Counted from the first letter of the stretch, positions 6,405-15,010 are shown. The stretch is 18,960 bases of DNA from Pseudomonadota bacterium (GCA_009928265.1 RFPR01000024.1:1-18960); one strand, 5' to 3'. The notes: a model not told the origin generated them from the sequence alone. Numbers and translations: made by a program.

Positions 6405-8627
6405 TTATTCCAGTCGCAGGATCACGACGGAAAGCGGGGGAAGATTAAGATTAATCGAACTTGGTCGCCCGTGAATCGGATGTGCATCGACTGGCATCTC
6501 ACAGCTATCCAAATACCCACTCCCCCAGAATTCGGAATCGTCGGAATTTAACACGACTCTTGCCTGCCCGCATTCCGGCACCCCGATCCTGTAGCCATCC
6601 CTCGGCACCGGAGTGGCATTCACAATAACCAAAAGATCCTTGGCGCCACTATCGTCGGGAGCCTTTCTCTGGAAGGACCAGACTGTGTTGTCGGCATCAT
6701 GGAAATCAACCCACTCAAATCCCTCTGAGCGATCATCGAGTGCCGAGAGTGCTGGTTCTGATCGGTAGAGTTCATTCAGCCTCCGCACCAGACGTTGGAT
6801 CCCCGTATGAGGCTGGTGCTCCACCAAATGCCAATCGATGCTCCGGTTGTGGTTCCACTCGGCCCACTGGCCGAGCTCCCCACCCTGGAAGAGAAGTTTC
6901 TTTCCGGGGTGCGTCCACATCCAACTCAGGAACATCCGGAGATTCGCCGCCTTCTGCCAATCGTCGCCAGGCATCTTATTGAGGAGAGAGCCCTTGCCAT
7001 GCACCACCTCGTCGTGGCTGAGCACGAGGATGAAATGCTCATGGTAGGCATAGAGCATGGAGAACGTGATCTCGCCCTGATGATGCCTGCGGTGAATCGG
7101 CTCCCTCGCGATGTAACGGAGCGAATCGTTCATCCATCCCATGTTCCACTTAAACCCAAATCCAAGTCCTCCCTCATAGACAGGCTTAGAGACACCAGGC
7201 CAAGCAGTCGACTCCTCGGCGATCGTCACGATCCCGGGATGCCGTGCATAGCATGCCGTGTTGAAGGCTTTCAGGAATTCGATCGCCTCGAGATTCTCCC
7301 GCCCTCCGAAACGGTTGGGCACCCAGTCCCCAGCGTTGCGCGAATAGTCGAGATAGAGCATTGAGGCGACCGCATCCACACGCAGGCCATCGATATGATA
7401 TTGGTCGAGCCAGAAAAGGGCGTTTGCGATCAGGAAGTTCCTAACCTCGTTGCGCCCGTAATTAAAAATCAGCGTTCCCCAGTCACGATGCTCACCAAGC
7501 CTCGGATCCTCATGCTCGTAGAGCGCCGTGCCGTCGAACCGGGCCAGTCCGTGAGCATCCTTGGGAAAATGTCCCGGCACCCAATCCAGAATCACGCCGA
7601 TCCCCGCTCGGTGCAGGGCGTCGATGAGATGGCGAAATTCATCGGGCGTCCCGAACCGGCTACTGGGTGCGAAGAAATTCACGACCTGATAGCCCCACGA
7701 CCCGTCGAAAGGGTGCTCCATCACAGGCAGAAGCTCCACATGGGTGAACCCCATTTCAGTGACATAGGCCACCAACTCCTCAGCCAACTCAAGATAGCTC
7801 AGCGGCCGGTCCTTATCCTCCGGTCTCCGCCTCCAGGAACCAAGGTGCACCTCGTAGACCGACATCGGCTCGGCATAAGCATTCCGCTGGGAGCGTTTCT
7901 CCATCCATTCTCCGTCACTCCAAGCATAGCGCCCCAGATCGGTAACTAGGCAGGCGGTGCGCAGGTCGTGCTGCGCAAAGAATCCGTAAGGATCGGTCTT
8001 AAGGGATACAGCGCCCTGAGGTCCTCGGATCTCAAACTTGTAATGATCCCCCTCGTCCACGCCGGGAATGAAGATCTCCCAGATCCCCGATTCTCCAAGA
8101 CGACGCATCATGTGAGCACGGCCATCCCAGAAGTTGAAATCCCCCACGACGCTCACGCGCTGCGCATTGGGAGCCCAAACCGCAAAGGATGTGCCTTTGA
8201 TTCCCTCGAGCGTCCGTAGATGGGCTCCCAGAACGCGGTAGGCTTCGAGGTGTTCCCCTTGACCTAGCAGGTAAAGATCAACTTCACCCAAGGTCGGAGG
8301 AAAAGCGTACGGATCGCTCCATACAGCATTGATCCCGTTTCCAAAAACAGCCTCGATCGTGTAATCACACGGACCTGATGGAAGAACCCCTTCCGAGCAG
8401 GACTCAAAAATACCAGCGGCATGAACCTTGGTCAGAGGGAGACGCCGCCCGTCAGCAAGGAGCACGGAGACCGAGATGGCCTCGGGTTGGAAAACCCGCA
8501 CAACACAACCATTCTGTTTTCCTGGTCGCACACCAAGAATGCGATGAGGGTCGCTATGGCGGCACTCGATAAGCGGATAAAGATCCTCCGGAGGAAGGGA
8601 TGAGGCCATAACCAGTGGGGGATTCAT
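6405..8627 (-). CDS. glgB: 1,4-alpha-glucan branching enzyme
   Basis: The 740-residue GH13 enzyme cuts alpha-1,4 chains and reattaches them as alpha-1,6 branches in glycogen. It has the long bacterial layout: an N1 domain beginning at SDPHRILGVRPG (about 25-36), a CBM48 domain (GTSFAVWAPNAQRVSVVGDF, about 145-164), and the catalytic barrel from about 255. Catalytic residues are the nucleophile D418 (GLRVDAV), the acid/base E471 (IAEES) and D539 (LSHDEVV). The 53- and 68-residue spacings equal those in E. coli GlgB. The C-terminal beta domain ends in PPLSVVILRLE. The start at 8627 has a weak GGAAA upstream; M7 (8609) is an alternative. The gene begins 60 bases after the PfkB-type kinase, suggesting cotranscription and a link between sugar phosphorylation and glycogen. 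No other glg gene is in the window. Confidence 0.97.
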   Translation of the reverse strand: MNPPLVMASSLPPEDLYPLIECRHSDPHRILGVRPGKQNGCVVRVFQPEAISVSVLLADGRRLPLTKVHAAGIFESCSEGVLPSGPCDYTIEAVFGNGINAVWSDPYAFPPTLGEVDLYLLGQGEHLEAYRVLGAHLRTLEGIKGTSFAVWAPNAQRVSVVGDFNFWDGRAHMMRRLGESGIWEIFIPGVDEGDHYKFEIRGPQGAVSLKTDPYGFFAQHDLRTACLVTDLGRYAWSDGEWMEKRSQRNAYAEPMSVYEVHLGSWRRRPEDKDRPLSYLELAEELVAYVTEMGFTHVELLPVMEHPFDGSWGYQVVNFFAPSSRFGTPDEFRHLIDALHRAGIGVILDWVPGHFPKDAHGLARFDGTALYEHEDPRLGEHRDWGTLIFNYGRNEVRNFLIANALFWLDQYHIDGLRVDAVASMLYLDYSRNAGDWVPNRFGGRENLEAIEFLKAFNTACYARHPGIVTIAEESTAWPGVSKPVYEGGLGFGFKWNMGWMNDSLRYIAREPIHRRHHQGEITFSMLYAYHEHFILVLSHDEVVHGKGSLLNKMPGDDWQKAANLRMFLSWMWTHPGKKLLFQGGELGQWAEWNHNRSIDWHLVEHQPHTGIQRLVRRLNELYRSEPALSALDDRSEGFEWVDFHDADNTVWSFQRKAPDDSGAKDLLVIVNATPVPRDGYRIGVPECGQARVVLNSDDSEFWGSGYLDSCEMPVDAHPIHGRPSSINLNLPPLSVVILRLE

Positions 8628-8687
8628 TGTTTCCGCATCATGCTGCCCACTCTCAGAGCAGGCAAGCTATCCGGTTAGCGGAGCAAT

Positions 8688-9626
8688 TCAGACCGCCTCA
8701 AATCGTCCGAGCGTGCGGAAGATCTCATAGCGCTCTGCGATCTCGGCCTTCGTGACGGTGCGGAGCCGATCCATGCTGAAAGATTCGACGTTGAAGCTGG
8801 CGATCACGCTCCCCTCGACGACAGCCTGCTTGAGGTACTCAAAGGGGATCTCCTTTTTTTCGGATAGATCGGCATCCGAAAGGTGACGGCTGGCCAAATG
8901 ACCTGCGAGGCCACCCGCAAAACAGTCGCCCGCCCCGGTCGGATCATGGATGTCTTCCAAAGGATAAGCCGGGCAACTGAAAAACTGACCATCACCAAAG
9001 AGCAGGCAGCCGTGCTCCCCTTTCTTGATGGCCACCGCGGAGGGCCCCATCTCCCGGATCTTGCGGCCGGCACGGATCAGACTCGTCTCGCCGGTGAGCT
9101 CGCGGGCCTCGCCGTCGTTAAGAATAAGCATGTCGACACGGGCGATCAGGCTGAGGAGCTCCTCCTTGGCGATGTTGATCCAAAGATCCATTGTGTCCGC
9201 GATCACAAAATGCGGCCGGACAAGCTGGTCGAGTACATGGTGTTGGAGCACAGGGGCGATGTTGCCGAGCAGGACCATGCGGGCCGAGCGGTAGGACTCG
9301 GGAAGCTCGGGGGTGAAATTCTCAAAAACATTCAGCTCCACCGAACGGGTCTCCCGCTGGTTCATGTCCCACATGTATTCGCCGGACCAGCGGAAGGTCT
9401 TTCCGGGAACCACCTGCAGTCCGGTCAGATCAATGTTACGTTCCTTGAAGAAGCCGATGTGCTCCTTGGGGAAATCATCACCAACGATCCCGACCAGGTC
9501 GACGGGCGAGAAAAAACTGGCTGCAACGGCGGCATAAGAGGCCGACCCGCCAAGTTGGTCATGGCGCTCGTCGAGCGGGGTTTTGACGCTGTCGAGAGCG
9601 ATGGATCCGAGAACAAGAAGGGACAT
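8688..9626 (-). CDS. PfkB-family carbohydrate kinase
   Basis: This 312-residue protein is a ribokinase-fold kinase that transfers phosphate from ATP to a sugar or nucleoside. Visible motifs are the N-terminal GGSASYAA (26-33), NDGEA (170-174), and the PfkB signature 2 DPTGAGDCFAGG (228-239), with the catalytic base D234 in GAGD. The substrate cannot be told from the sequence; ribokinase-, adenosine kinase- and fructokinase-like activities are all possible. I chose ATG 9626 (MSLLVLGSIALD) because it gives a normal family N-terminus. The frame stays open to 9788, but that extension lies inside secDF and reads as Pro/Arg-rich noise. The start lacks a Shine-Dalgarno and follows CTCCTTCCGCT. It sits 52 bases after secDF and 60 before glgB, probably in the same transcript. 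Confidence 0.9.
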   Translation of the reverse strand: MSLLVLGSIALDSVKTPLDERHDQLGGSASYAAVAASFFSPVDLVGIVGDDFPKEHIGFFKERNIDLTGLQVVPGKTFRWSGEYMWDMNQRETRSVELNVFENFTPELPESYRSARMVLLGNIAPVLQHHVLDQLVRPHFVIADTMDLWINIAKEELLSLIARVDMLILNDGEARELTGETSLIRAGRKIREMGPSAVAIKKGEHGCLLFGDGQFFSCPAYPLEDIHDPTGAGDCFAGGLAGHLASRHLSDADLSEKKEIPFEYLKQAVVEGSVIASFNVESFSMDRLRTVTKAEIAERYEIFRTLGRFEAV

Positions 9627-9678
9627 AGCGGAAGGAGTTGAGGCTAAAAAATGAAGGCTATTTGTTGAGCACCGGAGT

Positions 9679-12000
9679 TCATGCGGCGACACCGCCCTTG
9701 GCCGCCGTCTTGGCTGCCTTGCGATCACCCCAGCGAGAGCACCAGAGGACGATCGGGGAGGCCACGAAAACCGAGGAGTAAGTGCCAACCAAAATACCGA
9801 TAAGGATCACGAAGGCGAAATCCTTCAGCACCGAACCTCCGAAGAAGAAGAGCGTGGCCACCGAAAGAAGTGTCATGCCGCCAGTGAGGATCGTACGGCC
9901 AAGTGTCTCGTTGATGGAGCGGTTCATGAGAGCCTCGATACTTCCACCGGTACGGTGGCGTAGTCCCTCGCGGATACGGTCGTAAACTACGATCGTGTCG
10001 TTGATCGAATAACCGGCGATCGTCAGAATCGCGCCGACCATGACGAGCGAGAACTCGCCACCAGTAAGCGAGAAGACGCCCGCCGTGATAATCACATCGT
10101 GCAATAGCGCTACCAACGCTCCCACGGCGAAGGAGAATTCAAACCGAAGGGTCACGAAGATGAGGATTCCAATCATGCCAAGGCCGAGGGCGAGAAGGGC
10201 TTTCTTGGCGAATTCGACACCGATCTGGGCGCCGACTTTTTCCTGCTGGGCAGTCGTGATACCACGCTGAGGAAAGGCCTCCTGAAGCCTCGTGAGGATT
10301 TTTGCAGAGGTGTCGACGGCGCTGCGAATGGCAAGCATCTCCTGCGTACCAGCCTTCTCCTGCTGAATGGTCGCCTCGGCGAGGTGAAGCGGCTCGAGCG
10401 CCGTGCGCGCTTCAGCGACGGTCAGGGCCGGCTTGGCATCGACGACAAGCAAGTCGCCTCCGCGGAAATCGATGCCGAAGTTGTTAGGACCCCTCACAGC
10501 AAAGAATGCAATCGATCCCCCGATCAGCACGAGAGAGACAAAGACCGCCAGCACCCGCTTGCCAAGGAAGTTGAACTGATGACGCGGCGCGAGATTCGCC
10601 ATGGTCAGGCGCTTCAGCCCTCCAATCCCCATCATCCATCGGAAAGCAGTCCGGGTAAAGAGGATCGCCGAGAAGAGCGACGCAATGATGCCAAGGATCA
10701 GGGTGATCGAGAATCCGCGCACAGGCCCGCTGGCCTGCCAGAAAAGGATGCCAGCGGTGATCAGGGTCGTCGCATTGGCATCGAAAATCGCACTGAAGGC
10801 CTTGCTGTAAGCTCCGTCGATGGCAGCCCCGAGGGACTTACCAGCGGCCAGTTCCTCGCGAAGACGCTCATAGAGCAATACGTTCGCATCCACGGCAAGA
10901 CCGATGGTGAGGATAATTCCTGCGATGCCGGGTAGGGTCAGAACGAAATGGAACATCGCCATCATCCCGAAGAGCAGGACGATATTGAGGAGAAGTCCAA
11001 CCAACGCCACGCATCCGGCGAGGCGGTAGTAGAAAAGAACGAAGAGCATCACAAGGGCGAGACCACCCAGACCTGAAACGATACCGCTGCGGATCGAGTC
11101 CTGCCCAAGGGTTGGGGAAACGCTGCGTGTCTCCTCGATCGAGACCGGCGTGCGGAGTGGGTTTTCAAGGACGCTCGCGAGTTCACGGACCTCCTTCTCC
11201 TTGAAGTTACCCGAGATCGTGGCGTGACCGTCAGGGATTGGTTCATTGACCTGCGGGGCACTCTGGACCTTGCCGTCGAGCAGAATCGCAAGGCGACCGT
11301 GATAGGGCGCCAGCGCGGTGGTCAGGTCGAAGAACTGCTTTGCTCCCTCCCCGTCAAGGGCAAGCCCGACGGCGTAGCCGTGGTTGTCGAAGAATGCATA
11401 AGCCTTGGTGACATGGTCGCCGGTCAGGTCAGCCGTCTTCTTCACGAGGAGTTTCATGACGACGGGTTTGGCCGTTTCCCGATCGAGGGAATATTCCTTG
11501 ATCTCAAAACCGGGGGGAACGATTGCCTCCCCCTTCTCGATCTGCGGAAGGAGCGTCTCGGAATCGCGGTGCACCTCGGCAAATTCGAGTTTGGCCACCT
11601 GCTGGAGTTGCTCCTTGGTCGACTGGATCTGCGCGGGATCGAGACCGGGAATCTGCACGAGGATGCGGCTTGCTCCCTGCGGAGCAATAACCGGTTCGCT
11701 CACACCGAACTTGTCAACGCGCTTGCGGATAACCTCGACCGCCTGCTGGAGCATGTCAGCTGTGATCTCCTGCCCATTCTGAGGCACCAACTGGAGCAGG
11801 AACGAAGTGCCGCCGCGCAGGTCAAGACCGAGACGGATCTTCTGGGCGGGAGGCGTCACCGAATCGAGACAGAAGAGAGCCAACAGCAACGTCAGGACGG
11901 CGCCGAGCCAACGCTTGCGGGTGTCGCTCTCCGTGGAAAAGTACCATGCGAAGAGTCCGAGCAGAAGAAGCCCGAAGAAGAAGGTAAGAAGCGGTGTCAT
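9679..12000 (-). CDS. secDF: Fused protein translocase subunit SecDF
   Basis: The 773-residue membrane protein joins SecD and SecF, which use the proton gradient to help pull secreted proteins through SecYEG. The SecD half has GLDLRGGTSFLLQ (58-70), a large periplasmic P1 region (about 71-300), then a membrane bundle with AVDANVLLYERLREE (369-383). The SecF half begins near 470, with NFGIDFRGGDLLVV (507-520), LLHDVIITAG (632-641) and SINDTIVVYDRIRE (665-678). The conserved Asp and Arg residues of the proton path lie in these motifs. There are two hydrophobic segments at the N-terminus (about 4-20 and 32-46) where classical SecD has one. The start ATG at 12000 is 31 bases after yajC. No Shine-Dalgarno is visible (GACTCCTC precedes the ATG). 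Gene order yajC-secDF supports the call. Natural fusion of secD and secF is known in several phyla. Confidence 0.97.
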   Translation of the reverse strand: MTPLLTFFFGLLLLGLFAWYFSTESDTRKRWLGAVLTLLLALFCLDSVTPPAQKIRLGLDLRGGTSFLLQLVPQNGQEITADMLQQAVEVIRKRVDKFGVSEPVIAPQGASRILVQIPGLDPAQIQSTKEQLQQVAKLEFAEVHRDSETLLPQIEKGEAIVPPGFEIKEYSLDRETAKPVVMKLLVKKTADLTGDHVTKAYAFFDNHGYAVGLALDGEGAKQFFDLTTALAPYHGRLAILLDGKVQSAPQVNEPIPDGHATISGNFKEKEVRELASVLENPLRTPVSIEETRSVSPTLGQDSIRSGIVSGLGGLALVMLFVLFYYRLAGCVALVGLLLNIVLLFGMMAMFHFVLTLPGIAGIILTIGLAVDANVLLYERLREELAAGKSLGAAIDGAYSKAFSAIFDANATTLITAGILFWQASGPVRGFSITLILGIIASLFSAILFTRTAFRWMMGIGGLKRLTMANLAPRHQFNFLGKRVLAVFVSLVLIGGSIAFFAVRGPNNFGIDFRGGDLLVVDAKPALTVAEARTALEPLHLAEATIQQEKAGTQEMLAIRSAVDTSAKILTRLQEAFPQRGITTAQQEKVGAQIGVEFAKKALLALGLGMIGILIFVTLRFEFSFAVGALVALLHDVIITAGVFSLTGGEFSLVMVGAILTIAGYSINDTIVVYDRIREGLRHRTGGSIEALMNRSINETLGRTILTGGMTLLSVATLFFFGGSVLKDFAFVILIGILVGTYSSVFVASPIVLWCSRWGDRKAAKTAAKGGVAA

Positions 12001-12031
12001 GAGGAGTCGGCGATCGGTGTGATCTCAAGGA

Positions 12032-12376
12032 TCAGGAGGCTGTCTCGTCGGATGAACGCTCTAGGACGGTAGCCACGGCGGCCTTGTCGATCTCGATCTT
12101 CACGTTATCGGCGACCTTCAGCAGGACAGTCTTCTCCTTCACATTGGCGATCAGGCCATGGATGCCGGCAGAAGTAACCACCTTGTCGCCGGTCTTGAGT
12201 GCCTCGATAAGCTTCTGCTGCTCCTTGCGCTGCCTCTGTTGGGGACGGATCAGCAGGAAGTAAAAGATGACTCCGATGAAAATCAGCGGGGCAAACTGAG
12301 CAATCGGGCTCGGTGCGGGATTAGCTCCGGAAGCAGCGGCATCAGAAAAGAGGAAGAGAGTGGCGGAAAAAACCAT
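12032..12376 (-). CDS. yajC: Preprotein translocase accessory subunit YajC
   Basis: This is a small single-span membrane protein of the SecDF-YajC holotranslocon. From ATG 12376 it has 114 residues, the usual family size. The membrane segment APLIFIGVIFYFLLI is followed at once by the hallmark RPQQRQRKEQQK, then the soluble domain LKTGDKVVTSAGIHGLIANV with the conserved G-D-V-T-G-I pattern. An in-frame ATG ten codons upstream (12406, MVGGRLPKKT) is possible, but it lies in a palindromic GGTAGGCTACC stretch and adds residues unlike the family. The downstream ATG has AAAGAAG just upstream. It is the first gene of the yajC-secDF-kinase-glgB run and follows the hairpins that separate it from livF. 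Confidence 0.93.
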   Translation of the reverse strand: MVFSATLFLFSDAAASGANPAPSPIAQFAPLIFIGVIFYFLLIRPQQRQRKEQQKLIEALKTGDKVVTSAGIHGLIANVKEKTVLLKVADNVKIEIDKAAVATVLERSSDETAS

Positions 12377-12427
12377 AGTCTTCTTTGGTAGCCTACCCCC
12401 TACCATCAGGGCAAGGTCTCTCTCTAA

Positions 12428-12449
12428 TAGCCTGAAAGCCTACAGGCTA
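12428..12449. repeat. Alternative-pairing palindrome between livF and yajC
   Basis: TAGCCTG (12428-12434) and CAGGCTA (12443-12449) pair as a 7-base stem. The interior contains a second AGCCT, so the single AGGCT arm can pair with either of two AGCCT arms, giving mutually exclusive hairpins. It lies between the livF terminator-like hairpin and the yajC start, within the probable yajC leader. It resembles the AGGCCTGAA-rich repeat in the ilvB-priA gap. Its function is unknown. Confidence 0.4.
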
Positions 12450-12456
12450 AATAGCT

Positions 12457-12477
12457 GCCACCCCTGAAAGGGGTGGC
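12457..12477 (-). terminator. Hairpin directly after the livF stop
   Basis: GCCACCCCT (12457-12465) and AGGGGTGGC (12469-12477) form a perfect 9-pair stem with a 3-base loop. On the minus strand it starts on the base following the livF TGA (12480-12478). The sequence after it (AGCTATTTAG) is only mildly T-rich. This is a likely terminator or 3'-end stabiliser for the liv transcript. Confidence 0.65.
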
Positions 12478-13197
12478 TCAGTGTCCCAAATAGGCAGTCT
12501 TCACTTCGGGTCTTTTACGGATTTCAGCGGAAGGGCCTTCCAGATGAATGCGTCCACTTTCAAGCACATAGGCATAATGACTAACTCTCAGGGCCAGCGA
12601 GGCGTTCTGCTCCACTAGCAGCATGGTCATGCCCCGCTCCCGGTTCAGATCCACCAGACGGGTGAAGATCGTCTCTGTCAGCAGCGGTGCAATGCCCAGG
12701 GAAGGCTCGTCGAGCATCAGGCATCGGGGCCTGCCCATCAGCGCACGCCCGATCGCCAGCATCTGCTGCTCCCCTCCGCTAAGTGTGCCGGCCTGCTGTG
12801 TCAGACGCTCCTTGAGGCGCGGGAAAAATTCGCAGACCCACTCCAGATCATCCGCGATCCCCTTGCGATCACGTCTCAGATAGGCACCCATGCGGAGGTT
12901 CTCCTTCACGCTCAGTTCGGGGAAGACCAATCTCCCCTCAGGCACATGGGCAAGTCCGGCAGCGACGATCCGATGGGCGGGTTGGCCCGAGATCTCCATG
13001 CCATCAAAACAGATCGAACCCGCAGAAGGCGTCACCAATCCGGAGACCGTTCGGAGTGTGGTTGATTTTCCAGCACCGTTGGCGCCGATCAAAGTAACGA
13101 TGCTTCCCTGTGGAACTGAAAGGGAAATTCCATGGAGTGCCTGAATGCCTCCGTAGCAAACGGTCAAGTCGCGGATTTCAAGAAGCGACGCACTCAT
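12478..13197 (-). CDS. livF: Branched-chain amino-acid-type ABC transporter ATP-binding protein LivF
   Basis: This 239-residue ATPase is one of the two nucleotide-binding subunits of a LivFGHMK-type importer, acting on the cytoplasmic face. It shows Walker A GANGAGKST (38-46), the LivF-typical VPEGRLVFPELSV (85-97), signature LSGGEQQ (139-145), Walker B CLMLDEP (159-165), and the switch histidine region replaced by LLVEQNA as in LivF (E-Q rather than E-H). The length is normal. Its ATG overlaps the livG stop as ATGA, and there is a strong GGGGAGGAGG ribosome binding site just upstream, unlike most genes here. It is the last gene of the cluster, followed by a hairpin. Substrate could be branched-chain or other amino acids; the assignment rests on family resemblance. 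Confidence 0.93.
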   Translation of the reverse strand: MSASLLEIRDLTVCYGGIQALHGISLSVPQGSIVTLIGANGAGKSTTLRTVSGLVTPSAGSICFDGMEISGQPAHRIVAAGLAHVPEGRLVFPELSVKENLRMGAYLRRDRKGIADDLEWVCEFFPRLKERLTQQAGTLSGGEQQMLAIGRALMGRPRCLMLDEPSLGIAPLLTETIFTRLVDLNRERGMTMLLVEQNASLALRVSHYAYVLESGRIHLEGPSAEIRKRPEVKTAYLGH

Positions 13198-13988
13198 GAT
13201 TCCTCCTCCCCGTGTTGTTCTCCAAGGTACGCGGCAATCACTTTGGGATCGGCCCTTACTTCAGCCGGTGTTCCCGTGGCAAGAAGGGAGCCACGGTCGA
13301 GGACAACGAGTCTTTCGCAGATTCCCATCACCACCTTCATATCATGCTCTACCAGAAGGATCGCTGTGCCAAACTCCGCGCGGATCCTGGCTATGAGTTG
13401 CTTGAGCTCCTCCTTTTCGGTTGGGTTCATGCCCGCAGCGGGCTCGTCGAGCAGAAGCAACCGTGGCCGTGTTGCCAGTGCCCGCACAATCTCGAGACGC
13501 CGCTGGTCTCCGTAAGGAAGACTACGGCTGGGCAGGATGGATGCTTCTTCCAGCCCGAAATAGGCCAGCAGGCGGCGTCCCTCCTCCTGAATTTCACGTT
13601 CCTCGGAACGGAATTTTTTCCCCCGCCGGACCACCTCGAGAAGACCTCCCCGGAGGCGGGCAATAAAGGATGTCCTGACATTCATCCGCACGTCGAGCGA
13701 CCCAAAGAGGCGGATGTTCTGGAATGTTCTGGCCACCCCGAGCCGATTGATGCGGTGGGGTGCCAAGCCGGTCACGGGGCGCCCCTCCAGCAGGACCTCC
13801 CCATCGGTAGGCCGGTAAACCCCAGTCAGGATATTAAAAAGCGAAGTCTTCCCAGCGCCATTCGGCCCGATGAGGCCGACGAGTTCACCCTTGTCGATAC
13901 GGAGGGAGACATCGGTCAGGGCCGCGATGCCGCCAAAACGGAGCGAGCAGTTGCGGGCTTCCAGAAGAGGAGTTCCGGCGCTCGTCAT
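13194..13988 (-). CDS. livG: Branched-chain amino-acid-type ABC transporter ATP-binding protein LivG
   Basis: This 264-residue ATPase pairs with LivF. It has Walker A GPNGAGKT (41-48), the LivG-specific ARTFQNIRLF (86-95), signature variant LPYGDQRRLEIVRAL (157-171), Walker B LLLLDEP (177-183), and the H-loop in LLVEHDMKVVMGI with H215. Length and motif set fit LivG rather than LivF. Both ends overlap neighbours by four bases (ATGA), indicating translational coupling with livM and livF. No separate ribosome binding site is evident at its start. A urea importer (UrtD) would be the main alternative, but no urt or urease gene is nearby. Confidence 0.93.
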   Translation of the reverse strand: MTSAGTPLLEARNCSLRFGGIAALTDVSLRIDKGELVGLIGPNGAGKTSLFNILTGVYRPTDGEVLLEGRPVTGLAPHRINRLGVARTFQNIRLFGSLDVRMNVRTSFIARLRGGLLEVVRRGKKFRSEEREIQEEGRRLLAYFGLEEASILPSRSLPYGDQRRLEIVRALATRPRLLLLDEPAAGMNPTEKEELKQLIARIRAEFGTAILLVEHDMKVVMGICERLVVLDRGSLLATGTPAEVRADPKVIAAYLGEQHGEEES

Positions 13989-14977
13989 GAGGCGGCGGAT
14001 TTGCGACCCGGCAAAACTCGCGAGAGAAGCGGCCTGAGGGTCTCGGCGGGTCGTAGGATCATGAAGAGAATGATGATGAGGGCGTAGACGACCATCCGGT
14101 ACTGGGAAAGATCACGCAGCCACTCGTTGAGAAGGGTGATCAGGATGGCTGCGATCGCCACGCCGACAGGACGACCGAGACCTCCTAGGATCACCATGAC
14201 AATAATCTCGAAGGAACGCAGGAAATTGAATCCCTCAGGACTGATGAATTCCACTGCATGGGCATAGAGGCCACCCGCCACCCCCGCAAAGAACGCACCG
14301 ATCACGAAGGCCGTCACCTTGACTCGCGTGGTGTCGATTCCCATGGCCGCAGCGGCGATCTCGTCGTCGCGCACCGCTTGGAAGCCACGCCCGTAGGTGG
14401 AGCGGACCAACGCGATCATCGTGTAGACCGTGAGGACGGCGAAGCCGACAGCCCAAAAGAGATTGGTTGCCGGCAGGATCCCCTCCATTCCGCGCGCACC
14501 CCCCACAAAGTTGGCGTTCTGAAGGAGCACGCGGATGATCTCGCCAAAGCCGAGAGTTACCATTGCAAGATAGTCACCGCGGAGCCGCAGGGATGGCCCG
14601 CCCACGATGAACCCTGAGAGCGCCGCCACAAAACCGCCGATCAAAAGCACCGGCAAGAAAAAAACCTGTGAGGCCCACGAGGAGCCAGTCCATGAGAGGT
14701 GCGGCAACAATGTGGGAAGCGCCTTTCCGGTCAGGAGGGCCGATGTATAGGCACCGACCGCCATGAAGGCGGCATGACAGAGGGAAAACTGCCCGGTCTC
14801 CCCCATCACAAGGTTAAGACTTACGGCCAGGATCACGTTAATCGCCGCGAAGAGGACCACCTGCGTCGTGTAAGGATCGATCCACCCACCACCGAGTTGC
14901 AAAAGCACCGCGATGCCGATTCCCACGGCAAGGGCGAGTCGGGGATTGCGGATGAGAGCCTTGGAGGAGTGAAACAC
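13985..14977 (-). CDS. livM: Branched-chain amino-acid-type ABC transporter permease LivM
   Basis: The 330-residue protein is an inner-membrane permease with about nine to ten hydrophobic segments. It has the LivM/LivH hallmark GETGQFSLCHAAFMAVGAY near residue 59, and the cytoplasmic coupling region around VRDDEIAAAAMGID, which contacts the ATPases. EIIVMVILGGLG near 260 is also family-typical. It begins at GTG 14977 with no Shine-Dalgarno (CATTCTTCC precedes it); no nearby in-frame ATG gives a better start. The gene is 33 bases after the DUF309 gene. Its usual partner livH and a substrate-binding protein are absent from the window, so either they are encoded elsewhere or this permease works in an unusual arrangement. 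Confidence 0.92.
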   Translation of the reverse strand: MFHSSKALIRNPRLALAVGIGIAVLLQLGGGWIDPYTTQVVLFAAINVILAVSLNLVMGETGQFSLCHAAFMAVGAYTSALLTGKALPTLLPHLSWTGSSWASQVFFLPVLLIGGFVAALSGFIVGGPSLRLRGDYLAMVTLGFGEIIRVLLQNANFVGGARGMEGILPATNLFWAVGFAVLTVYTMIALVRSTYGRGFQAVRDDEIAAAAMGIDTTRVKVTAFVIGAFFAGVAGGLYAHAVEFISPEGFNFLRSFEIIVMVILGGLGRPVGVAIAAILITLLNEWLRDLSQYRMVVYALIIILFMILRPAETLRPLLSRVLPGRKSAAS

Positions 14978-15010
14978 GGAAGAATGTTGTCGCGGAGGAC
15001 GCCGATGGAA

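Noticed and set aside
8883..9641. Open frame on the plus strand opposite the PfkB-type kinase (about 252 codons)
   Set aside because: It is antisense to a protein with clear kinase signatures; no independent coding evidence.
9627..9788. N-terminal extension of the PfkB-type kinase
   Set aside because: It lies inside secDF, is Pro/Arg-rich and does not match the family; the natural start is MSLLVLGS at 9626.
11224..12072. Long open frame on the plus strand opposite secDF (about 282 codons)
   Set aside because: It is fully antisense to a clear SecDF, is rich in charged residues typical of mirror frames in GC-rich DNA, and has no recognisable motif.
12377..12406. Ten-codon upstream start for yajC
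   Set aside because: It falls within a palindromic stretch, lacks an SD and lengthens the protein with residues unlike the family.
13212..14087. Long open frame on the plus strand opposite livG (about 291 codons)
   Set aside because: It overlaps unambiguous livG and its neighbours and contains no family motif; it is a shadow frame.
12478..14977. Urea-type (Urt) importer instead of Liv
   Set aside because: The motifs fit LivF, LivG and LivM, sizes are Liv-like, and there is no urease or urt gene in the window; Urt cannot be fully excluded without a binding protein.
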